From the NCBI GenBank assembly GCA_003022655.1, contig PXSX01000126.1:1-7365 (forward strand): a DNA stretch of 7,365 nt, in the 5' to 3' direction. The notes beneath the pieces are model-generated. The model saw only the letters and a program-made list of their open reading frames with translations. It searched no databases and was not told the DNA's origin. Positions 1 to 5,727 of this stretch are shown here, one piece after another; the first letter of the stretch is position 1, and each line of letters begins with the position of its first letter. The stretch is from Bacteroidetes bacterium QH_1_64_81 (lineage in GTDB: Bacteria; Bacteroidota; Rhodothermia; Rhodothermales; Salinibacteraceae). The translations under genes were made by a program, and so were the position numbers.

Positions 1-440
1 CGATACGTAGAGGGAAGTCCGAACGATCCCTACTCGGTCTCTCCGGTCTGCCGAGCCGTACAAAAGTTCCTGAAGATTCCGTCGCTAAGTGCGGGCGTTT
101 GGACGTCTGGGAGTGTGGGGGAAAACGCTCGCATGTCCACTCCGATGGCAGTCGCACCGGCGTCAAGCAAACACCACAGCTTTTGTGAAATCGTCCTCCC
201 CCCGGCTACTTTTTCTCCGATCCCTTTGGGACGAAGTGCGTCCCGACAGCAGTCGAGTCCTCGATTCCCATGGGGACAGGCACTCCCATACGCAACCCTT
301 CCCCGTGCTCCCACTCCCCCATTCACCCACGCTCCCACGCCCCATCAAGTCTCCACCAAACTCGACGTCACCCGCCCGCATCGCTGCCATCATCGTTGGT
401 TTTGGGGGCGGCGCGGCTTAGGTTGCGCGGTGGTTCTCGA
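1..440. other. Intergenic region, no gene recognised
   Basis: No reading frame here resembles a known protein. Open frames on both strands are rich in Pro, Ser, Arg and Gly in the way expected of non-coding GC-rich DNA, and several run into the phosphoesterase gene out of frame. The stretch contains a C-rich degenerate repeat at 303-345 and small imperfect hairpins near its left end (for example CTCGG at 33-37 with CCGAG at 51-55). The promoter of the downstream phosphoesterase should lie here, but I cannot pick out a convincing one. Confidence 0.6.
303..345. repeat. C-rich degenerate short-period repeat
   Basis: The plus strand shows recurring CTCCCAC / CCCACGC-like units with almost no G, about 43 bp long. 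The composition differs sharply from the surrounding sequence. It resembles the other degenerate intergenic tracts in this window (2588-2624 and 2824-2872), although the periodicity is less clean. Function unknown; it is probably intergenic simple-repeat DNA and not a regulatory site. Confidence 0.4.
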
Positions 441-1169
441 ATGCGTTCCAAACAGCCCCTCCTGGTGCGACTGGCTATCCTCTCGGACATTCACTCGAAC
501 CTTGAGGCGCTCGAACGGACGTTCCGGGCCGTCGACGACGCCAACGTGGACGCCGTCTATTGCCTGGGCGACGTGGTGGGCTACAATGCCGATCCCGCTG
601 CGTGTGTGGACCTCGTCCGCGAGCGCTGCGACGCTGTCGTGCTCGGCAACCACGACGCCGCGGTGGCCCGGGAGGCAGACGTCCATTTTCTTCCCGCCGA
701 CGGGCAGGAGGCCGCCCGGCACAACCGCGCGCAGCTCTCGGACGCCCAGCGGGACTGGCTGGCCGACCGACCGCTCATGCACACCGCCGCAAACTGCACG
801 TTCGTCCACGCCACGCCCGACGACCCGATGGCTTGGAAGCGCCTCACGGCGTACCCCGCCGCTCAGGACCAGTTCGATCATTTCGGCACGGACGTGTGCT
901 TCATCGGACACACCCACTCCCCGGCCGTCATGGCCGACACACTGGGCATTTTTCGGGTGCGGGCCGGCCACCGCTACCTCATCAACGTGGGCAGCGTGGG
1001 CCAGCCGCGCGACGGCACTCCGAAGCTGAGCTTCGGGCTATTCGACACGGATACGTACGACTACGAGAACGTGCGCCTCGACTACGATGTCGCCGCGGCG
1101 GCGCGTAAGATCCGAAATGCCGACCGTCTGCCCGACCGTCTCGCCGACCGGCTAAAGGAGGGGCGGTGA
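441..1169 (+). CDS. Calcineurin-like metallophosphoesterase (YfcE/COG0639-type)
   Basis: A 242-residue cytoplasmic protein with the full two-metal phosphoesterase signature in order: D16-x-H18 in LSDIHSN, G43-D44 in CLGDVVGY, G69-N70-H71-D72 in LGNHD, H123 in FVHAT, and G156-H157-T158-H159 in FIGHTHSP, followed by NVGSVGQPRDG typical of this subfamily. Together these bind two divalent metals and hydrolyse phosphoesters. The substrate cannot be read from sequence, since relatives act on phosphodiesters, nucleotides or phosphoproteins. The ATG at 441 is chosen because the conserved core begins ten residues later and a GGTGG lies 7 bases upstream. The frame stays open back to about 270, but that extension is low-complexity Pro/Ser/His-rich sequence lying over a repeat. 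No signal peptide or membrane segment is seen. It converges on pyrC, with 43 bp between the stops, and its TGA lies within a heptamer repeat. Confidence 0.92.
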   Translation: MRSKQPLLVRLAILSDIHSNLEALERTFRAVDDANVDAVYCLGDVVGYNADPAACVDLVRERCDAVVLGNHDAAVAREADVHFLPADGQEAARHNRAQLSDAQRDWLADRPLMHTAANCTFVHATPDDPMAWKRLTAYPAAQDQFDHFGTDVCFIGHTHSPAVMADTLGIFRVRAGHRYLINVGSVGQPRDGTPKLSFGLFDTDTYDYENVRLDYDVAAAARKIRNADRLPDRLADRLKEGR

Positions 1170-1227
1170 ACCGTGATACGTGAGCGGTGAATCACGCATC
1201 ACGCGTCACGCATCACGCTTCACTGTA
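1165..1227. repeat. Heptamer array with mid-point inversion; possible bidirectional terminator
   Basis: Nine consecutive 7-bp units can be read. Four are of type SGTGANN (GGTGAAC, CGTGATA, CGTGAGC, GGTGAAT; 1165-1192). They are followed by CACGCAT, CACGCGT, CACGCAT, CACGCTT and CACTGTA (1193-1227), whose TCAC core is the complement of GTGA. The array therefore folds as an imperfect hairpin: 1166-1170 pairs with 1219-1223, 1172-1177 with 1212-1217, 1179-1183 with 1206-1210, and 1187-1190 with 1199-1202, about 20 pairs with mismatches near the unit boundaries and an 8-nt loop. It spans the stop codons of both convergent genes. There is no T-run on either side, so a classical intrinsic terminator is not shown; end protection or terminator function is inferred. 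Confidence 0.75.
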
Positions 1228-2505
1228 CTCCACGAACTGCCCCTCGCTGTAGACGGCCCAGGGACGCCCGACCATCTCGCTCCCCACGAAGGGCGTGTTC
1301 TGACTCTTTGAGCCGATGTCGTCGTCGGTAAAGGTCCATTCGGTGGAGACGTCGAAGATCGTGAGCCGCGCCGGGGTGCCCTCCACAATCTCCGGCACGT
1401 CGAGCCGCAGGATGCGCCGCGGGGCCACCGTCAGTTTGTGGACGGCGTCCTCGACGGAGAGGATGCCCGGCTCGATCAGCTCGCGCCCGATGAGGCCCCA
1501 GGCGGTTTCGAGCCCGAGGATGCCGAAGGGCGCCTGTGTGAACTCGACGGCCTTCTCGTAGGACGCGTGGGGCGCATGGTCGGTACACAGGGCGTCGATG
1601 GTGCCGTCGGCCAATCCTTCCTTGAGGGCCGCCGCGTCCGCCGCCGAGCGCAGGGGCGGGTGCATCTTCGTGTTCGTGTCGAACCCGGTCTGCTCCACGG
1701 CCTCGTCCGTGAGGGTGAGGTGGTGCGTGCACGCTTCCGCCGTCACGGGGAGGCCGCGGGCCTTCGCGCGCCGCACGAGCTCGACGCCGCGGGCGGTAGA
1801 GAGATGCGCGACGTGCAGGTCGCCTCCCGCAAGGGCTGCCAACTCGATGTCCCGGGCTAGCATCACGTCCTCGGACGCCGCCGGGATGCCGTCGAGCCCG
1901 AGCCGCGCCGACACCTCGCCCTCGTGCATCTGCCCGCCGGGATTGAGCGTCTCCTCCTCCATGTGGTTGACGATGGGGCGGTCGAGCATGCTGCTGTACT
2001 CCAGCGCCCGGCGCATCAGCCCCGCCTCCTGCACCGGCGCCCCGTCGTCGCTGAACGCCACCGCCCCGCCGGCCCGCAGGTCGGCCATCTCCGCAATCTC
2101 CTCCCCGGTGCGCTCCTTCGACACGCACGCAATGGGGTGCACGCCCACCGGCGTCGCCTCGGCCCGCTCCCGCACGAACTCGACCACGTCGCGGGTGTGG
2201 ATGGGGGGATTGGTATTGGGCATGCAGGCGACGTCGGTAAATCCGCCTGCAAGGGCGGCGCGGCTGCCCGTGGCGATGGTCTCCTTGTGCTCGTAGCCCG
2301 GCTCGCGGAAGTGGACGTGCATGTCCATCCAGCCCGGCGAGATGAACTTCCCGGAGGCATCGTACACGGGCACATCGCCTTCGACCTCCACGTCCTCCCC
2401 AATCGCCGCAATCGTGCCGTCCCGGATCAGCAGGTCGGCAGTCTGGGTGGTCTTGGGCTCGGGCCGGAGCAGGGTGCCGCCACGAAGCAAGAGATTAGAC
2501 GTCAT
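1213..2505 (-). CDS. pyrC: Dihydroorotase (class I)
   Basis: A 430-residue cytoplasmic amidohydrolase that interconverts N-carbamoyl-L-aspartate and dihydroorotate, the third step of de novo UMP synthesis. The TIM-barrel motifs are complete: H63-x-H65 in MDMHVHFREPG with R67, the CMPNTNP substrate loop (94-100), FSDDG with D153 (the type I metal ligand position), H181 in IVNHMEEE, H231 and H234 in HVAHLST, CTHHL (259-263), KMHPPLR (280-286), and D309/H313 in CTDHAPH. A small N-terminal beta domain (LLIRDGTIAAIG, 25-36) and the C-terminal strand flank the barrel as usual. Length is normal for the bacterial type I enzyme. With every metal ligand present it is unlikely to be an inactive pseudo-dihydroorotase. 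The ATG at 2505 gives the expected N terminus; no clear Shine-Dalgarno is visible. The last codons and the TGA lie inside the 1165-1227 heptamer array. No other pyrimidine gene is adjacent. Confidence 0.95.
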   Translation of the reverse strand: MTSNLLLRGGTLLRPEPKTTQTADLLIRDGTIAAIGEDVEVEGDVPVYDASGKFISPGWMDMHVHFREPGYEHKETIATGSRAALAGGFTDVACMPNTNPPIHTRDVVEFVRERAEATPVGVHPIACVSKERTGEEIAEMADLRAGGAVAFSDDGAPVQEAGLMRRALEYSSMLDRPIVNHMEEETLNPGGQMHEGEVSARLGLDGIPAASEDVMLARDIELAALAGGDLHVAHLSTARGVELVRRAKARGLPVTAEACTHHLTLTDEAVEQTGFDTNTKMHPPLRSAADAAALKEGLADGTIDALCTDHAPHASYEKAVEFTQAPFGILGLETAWGLIGRELIEPGILSVEDAVHKLTVAPRRILRLDVPEIVEGTPARLTIFDVSTEWTFTDDDIGSKSQNTPFVGSEMVGRPWAVYSEGQFVEYSEA

Positions 2506-2865
2506 ACGGTTTTTGGAGTCGCAGTGTCGTAATAATCCTTGCCCCGCCTGCCGTCAATCGACCTGATTGGGTTGCCCGGGGCATTCAAGTGAAAAGTGAG
2601 AAGGTTAGAAGGTTGGAAGGTCCGCAACTGGAAAAACAGCTTCGAAGAACGGGAAGCCGCGCTGGCGAATGAGTAGCTACGCATTCAGAACGTACGGTCT
2701 TGCCTCGTCCCCGTCAACGCTCCTCCGCCACTCGCCGCGGGAATTTCCTGTAGGCCGGGGAAGATGTACACAGGAGTCGTCTCCTTCCATCGACGAACCG
2801 GAACCGGACAACTGCCCTCCGCCCCACTCTCCAATCTTCAATTTTCCCACCTTCAACCCGACGCT
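2506..2865. other. Intergenic region between pyrC and the S9 peptidase
   Basis: A 360-bp gap between two minus-strand genes. It contains two repeat tracts in opposite orientation (2588-2624 purine-rich on the plus strand, 2824-2872 pyrimidine-rich) with about 200 bp of nondescript sequence between them. Short open frames here translate to repeat-derived peptides (for example RTFQPSNLLTFHL on the minus strand) and are not believable genes. The pyrC promoter should lie in the left part on the minus strand, but no box is clear enough to call. The gap argues against co-transcription of the two genes. Confidence 0.6.
2588..2624. repeat. Period-7/period-8 purine-rich degenerate tandem repeat
   Basis: Two heptamers (AAGTGAA, AAGTGAG; 2588-2601 region) run straight into three octamers (AAGGTTAG, AAGGTTGG, AAGGTCCG; 2601-2624). 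The complementary strand reads as CTTCCAACCTTCTAACC-type sequence, which resembles the degenerate intergenic tracts common in Bacteroidota-related genomes. No coding role; function unknown. Confidence 0.65.
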
Positions 2866-2872
2866 TCACTCC
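2824..2872. repeat. Pyrimidine-rich degenerate heptamer tract overlapping a gene end
   Basis: Seven successive 7-bp units can be read on the plus strand: CCACTCT, CCAATCT, TCAATTT, TCCCACC, TTCAACC, CGACGCT, TCACTCC. The last units run into the peptidase gene, and its stop codon (TCA on the plus strand at 2866-2868) is the first three bases of the final unit. The 10-mer ACGCTTCACT at 2861-2870 also occurs at 1215-1224 at the end of pyrC. Orientation is opposite to the tract at 2588-2624. Confidence 0.6.
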
Positions 2873-5226
2873 CCCGCGGCGCTGGTCGAGCGACTCGTCT
2901 CGGCGCGAGAGGCGGGCGCGAGGTGCTCGGTGACCATGTTCGTGATCATCGTGAACAGGTGCAGCCGCGTCTTGCCCCCAGCAATGCCGTGCTCGCGGGT
3001 CGGGTACATCATGAAGCGGAACTGCTTGTTGGCGTCCTGCAGCTGGTTCACCATCTGCACGCTGTTCTGGACGTGCACGTTGTCGTCATCGTCCCCGTGC
3101 ACCATCAGTAGATTCTGATCGGCACGCAGGCGATCGGCGTAGGTCTGCGGGGCGCCGTTCTCGTAGCCGTCCTCGTTTCGCTGGGGCGTGGACATGTACC
3201 GCTCGGTGTAGATGGTGTCGTAGAGCCGCCAGTCGGTGACGGGGGCCACGGAGATGCCCGTGTCGAATGTGGACGGTCCCTCGCCCTTCAGCATGGACAG
3301 AAGCGTCATGTAGCCGCCGTAGCTCCAGCCCCAGATGCCGATGCGATCCGCATCCACCCATGCGGAGTCGGCGAGCGCCTGAGCCGCGCGGATCTGGTCG
3401 GCCGCTTCGGGCTGGCCGAGCTGCTGGTACGGCACGTCCTGGAAGGCCTTGCCGCGCCCGCCGGTGCCCCGGTTGTCGACGCTCACAACGACGACGTCGT
3501 GCTTCTGGGCGAGGTACTGGTGCCAGAGCTGACGACTCCCGCCCCACTGATTCGTGACGGTCTGCACGCCAGGCCCGCCGTAGACGTACATCAGCACCGG
3601 ATACTGCTTCGCCGGGTCAAAGTCCGTGGGCGTGATGACGTACGCGTTGAGCGGGGTGCCATCGGCGGCCGGAAGGGTGGTGAAGCGTTTCTGAGGGAGA
3701 TCGAGGCTGTCGAGGCGCTGCGCCAGCGCATCATTCGCCTGGAGCGTCGTGAGGCGGTCGCCGTCCCTCCCGTGCAGGGTCCACTCCGGGGGCGTGTCTG
3801 CAGCCGAGTGCTGGTCGATGTAGTAGGCCCAATCTTTCGACAGGTTAATGGAGTGCCAGCCGGACTGCGACGTGATTTTCTGGGCGGTGCGGGCCGACTC
3901 GTGCCGATCCATGTCCATCTCCGCCGCGTAGAGATGTCGTTCGAGGGACGTGTCGCGGGCGGCGGTGAAGTAGGCCGTGGCGTTTTCCTCATCCACCCCG
4001 TGGAACTGCGTCACCTCCCAGTTGCCCGACGTGATGGGGCCGAGGTACGTGCCGTCGTTCCGGTACAGGTGCGCGTGGTTGTAGCCGGTGCGCTCGGACA
4101 GAAAGACGAACCGCTCCCCCCCACCGAGAAACGAAAGTTTATCGTCGGTGACGTCGATGTAGGTGTCCCGCGCTTCCTGGAGGACCTGCTCGGTCTCGCG
4201 CGTGGTCGGATCGCCGTACAGGAGGTCCAGGTCGTTTTGCTCCCGGTTGAGGCGATACATCCACACCCGGTGCGTCCCGTCGATCTCCGGGGTCCACCCC
4301 ATGCGGGCGATGTACTCGTGGGGGTCGGAGGCCTCTTCCTCCTTCGTGAGCCCCGGATCCCACGTCTTCGTGTCGAAATAGGAAATCGCATGCGACGGTC
4401 CCCCCTTCGACGTGTCGACCGCCGAGAGATCGACGACTCCGATCTTGACCTCGCTGTTCACCTCGCCCGCCTTCGGGTAGCGGAAGCGCGTAATCTTCGG
4501 GTAGCGAGTCGTATTGTTCATCAGCGGAAACGATTGGGTCTCCGACTCGTCGAGCTTGAAGAACGCGATGCGCTCTCCGTCGGGGCTCCACCGCCAGCCG
4601 TCCTGCAGGCCGAACTCCTCCTCGTAGACCCAGTCGAAGGTGCCGTTGATGATCGCCCCCTCGCTGCCATCGGTAGTGAGGGCCGTCTCCGTGCCCGTCT
4701 CCAGATTCACGACGTAGAGATCGTGCTGCCGCACGAACGCGACCCTCGTGGCCGAGGGGTTGAACTTCGCGAACATCTGGTATCCGTCGTCCCGGTCCGC
4801 CACCGGCGTCAGCGTCTGGGCGTCCAGGTCGTAGACGTAGTAGAAGCCCTTCGTATTCGTTCGCCACACCTCCTTCGAACCGGTGTAGATGAGCACCTTC
4901 TCCCGATTCTCGCCAAACGTGTAGTCCTCAATCGGCACGATCCGGTCCACGTCCTCCGCGTACAGGTTGGTGCCGTCGACGACCCGCGTGCGCTCGTCGG
5001 TCTCCAGGTTGTACCGCATCAAGTGCGTCGCGTCGGCGGTGTCGACAGGCTCAATGTACGTGATGATGGGGCCCTGCTCGGCCCACTTGCCCCCCTGGAA
5101 GGACTCGGGCCGAAGGGTAAACGCAGGCCCCTCTTGCTCCTGTGCCCCATCCTGCTCCTGCGCGAGGCTCGGAGTTGCAGAGAGGACAAGGAGAACAGCA
5201 AGAACGAAGACGGCACGGCGAATCAT
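2866..5226 (-). CDS. Secreted dipeptidyl-peptidase IV-type S9 peptidase
   Basis: A 786-residue exported serine peptidase of family S9B, expected to remove X-Pro/X-Ala dipeptides from peptide N termini in the periplasm or outside the cell. Residues 1-22 form a signal peptide (MIRR, hydrophobic run 5-17, then SLA cut before Q23). The N-terminal beta-propeller holds the DWVYEEEFG motif with the double glutamate E203/E204 that grips the substrate amino terminus. The C-terminal alpha/beta-hydrolase domain has YVYGGPG (oxyanion region), DNRGTGGRG, the nucleophile S635 in GWSYGGY, D714 in HGDDDDNVH and H746 in REHGIAGG. These sit within 5-6 residues of the human DPP4 positions 630, 708 and 740. The ATG at 5226 is chosen because it begins the signal peptide; the frame is open to 5352, but the extra 42 residues have no family features. 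The protein is Asp/Glu-rich, as expected in a halophile. It appears monocistronic, with a repeat-embedded stop. Confidence 0.93.
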   Translation of the reverse strand: MIRRAVFVLAVLLVLSATPSLAQEQDGAQEQEGPAFTLRPESFQGGKWAEQGPIITYIEPVDTADATHLMRYNLETDERTRVVDGTNLYAEDVDRIVPIEDYTFGENREKVLIYTGSKEVWRTNTKGFYYVYDLDAQTLTPVADRDDGYQMFAKFNPSATRVAFVRQHDLYVVNLETGTETALTTDGSEGAIINGTFDWVYEEEFGLQDGWRWSPDGERIAFFKLDESETQSFPLMNNTTRYPKITRFRYPKAGEVNSEVKIGVVDLSAVDTSKGGPSHAISYFDTKTWDPGLTKEEEASDPHEYIARMGWTPEIDGTHRVWMYRLNREQNDLDLLYGDPTTRETEQVLQEARDTYIDVTDDKLSFLGGGERFVFLSERTGYNHAHLYRNDGTYLGPITSGNWEVTQFHGVDEENATAYFTAARDTSLERHLYAAEMDMDRHESARTAQKITSQSGWHSINLSKDWAYYIDQHSAADTPPEWTLHGRDGDRLTTLQANDALAQRLDSLDLPQKRFTTLPAADGTPLNAYVITPTDFDPAKQYPVLMYVYGGPGVQTVTNQWGGSRQLWHQYLAQKHDVVVVSVDNRGTGGRGKAFQDVPYQQLGQPEAADQIRAAQALADSAWVDADRIGIWGWSYGGYMTLLSMLKGEGPSTFDTGISVAPVTDWRLYDTIYTERYMSTPQRNEDGYENGAPQTYADRLRADQNLLMVHGDDDDNVHVQNSVQMVNQLQDANKQFRFMMYPTREHGIAGGKTRLHLFTMITNMVTEHLAPASRAETSRSTSAAGE

Positions 5227-5391
5227 CAGCGGAAGACGGCTTGATGCAGGGGAAACGCGGAGGGGAGCGTTGGGAAAGTATTCGTGGCGGGACGCGATTG
5301 CAATGCGGATCTTGCCGGCCCCAGCGGCCCGTGGCCGGAGCGGCGGTGCCACAGAACAGCCTTTGATCCGGACCTAAACTCGTCAGAAGCC

Positions 5392-5406
5392 ATACGGCAA
5401 CCGTAT
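5392..5406. promoter_or_regulatory. Small palindrome upstream of the peptidase gene
   Basis: ATACGG, a CAA spacer, then CCGTAT: a perfect 6-bp inverted repeat about 170 bp upstream of the peptidase start. It could be an operator half-site pair or a short hairpin in a leader; nothing shows which. A perfect 6-bp palindrome is common by chance, so confidence is low. Confidence 0.2.
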
Positions 5407-5478
5407 CAAATGCTTTCGCTCAGGGCGCTCTTTGCACACAGAAATATCCTCATTGTCGCTCTGCGCCACGTGCTGAAC

Positions 5479-5498
5479 TTGATTCAGTATTGACTCAG
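5479..5498. repeat. Near-identical 9-bp direct repeat
   Basis: TTGATTCAG (5479-5487) and TTGACTCAG (5490-5498) differ at one base and begin 11 bp apart, about one helical turn. The first copy is also the right half of a CTGAA...TTCAG dyad (5474-5487). The second copy abuts the 13-bp inverted repeat. The spacing suits a dimeric regulator binding one face of DNA, but no partner is identifiable. Confidence 0.3.
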
Positions 5499-5547
5499 AG
5501 CCGATCCGACTGCACGAAAAGGCCCAATCCGTCGGTCGGATCGGCTC
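5498..5547. repeat. Perfect 13-bp inverted repeat with 24-nt loop
   Basis: GAGCCGATCCGAC at 5498-5510 is exactly complementary to GTCGGATCGGCTC at 5535-5547, with 24 nt between the arms. Neither side carries a T-run, so a standard intrinsic terminator is not indicated. Other possibilities are a remnant of a small mobile element or the stem of a structured RNA. It lies just upstream of the segment where the racemase N terminus is missing. Function unknown. Confidence 0.7.
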
Positions 5548-5727
5548 CAAAGCAAGGGGGAGCGGCAGCGAGAGTCCTTCCTGTGTTGATGCGATTGCCG
5601 TGTTGGAAGCCAGGCGTGGGGAACCATCGTCTCCGTGGGCGTTTATCAAGGGCTCGCGCACACTCGTCGTCTCGCGTCGTAATCCCCTCTTCGCCATCAA
5701 TCGGTCGACAGACATCGTCACTTCGGG

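Larger units (their letters stand above)
5227..5727. other. Divergent intergenic region with no intact gene
   Basis: About 500 bp between the peptidase start (minus) and the truncated racemase (plus). It must contain the peptidase promoter. The part around 5380-5500 is less GC-rich than the flanking genes and holds small palindromes and a direct repeat. A perfect 13-bp inverted repeat lies at 5498-5547. The stretch 5548-5712 is where the N-terminal third of a normal alanine racemase should be, but none of the three plus frames shows AEIDL- or KANAYGHG-like sequence, and TGA (5587-5589) and TAA (5680-5682) block the racemase frame. I recognise no protein on the minus strand either. Confidence 0.6.

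Noticed and set aside
30..338. Minus-strand 102-codon frame at the left end
   Set aside because: Its N terminus is a translation of the C-rich repeat and the remainder has no recognisable domain; no supporting start signal.
270..440. Longer N terminus for the phosphoesterase
   Set aside because: The extension is Pro/Ser/His-rich, runs through the repeat tract and adds residues that the family does not have; the ATG at 441 places the first metal motif at the usual distance.
115..1029. A 304-codon plus-strand frame overlapping the phosphoesterase
   Set aside because: Out of frame with the metallophosphoesterase motifs and dominated by Thr, Ser, Pro and Arg low-complexity sequence.
2502..2684. 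Small minus-strand frame before pyrC
   Set aside because: Its core peptide (TFQPSNLLTFHL) is a translation of the purine-rich repeat, a familiar artefact in this kind of genome.
2669..3118. Plus-strand 149-codon frame
   Set aside because: It covers the pyrimidine-rich repeat and then the antisense of the peptidase C terminus; no domain seen.
3499..5244. A 581-codon open frame on the plus strand opposite the peptidase gene
   Set aside because: It is antisense to a protein with complete S9B motifs. Its translation is rich in Arg, Val, Leu and Gly with no recognisable domain, as expected from the complement of GC-rich codons.
5227..5352. Upstream start of the S9 peptidase adding 42 residues
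   Set aside because: It would bury the signal peptide beginning at MIRR inside the protein; the internal ATG gives a standard secretory N terminus.
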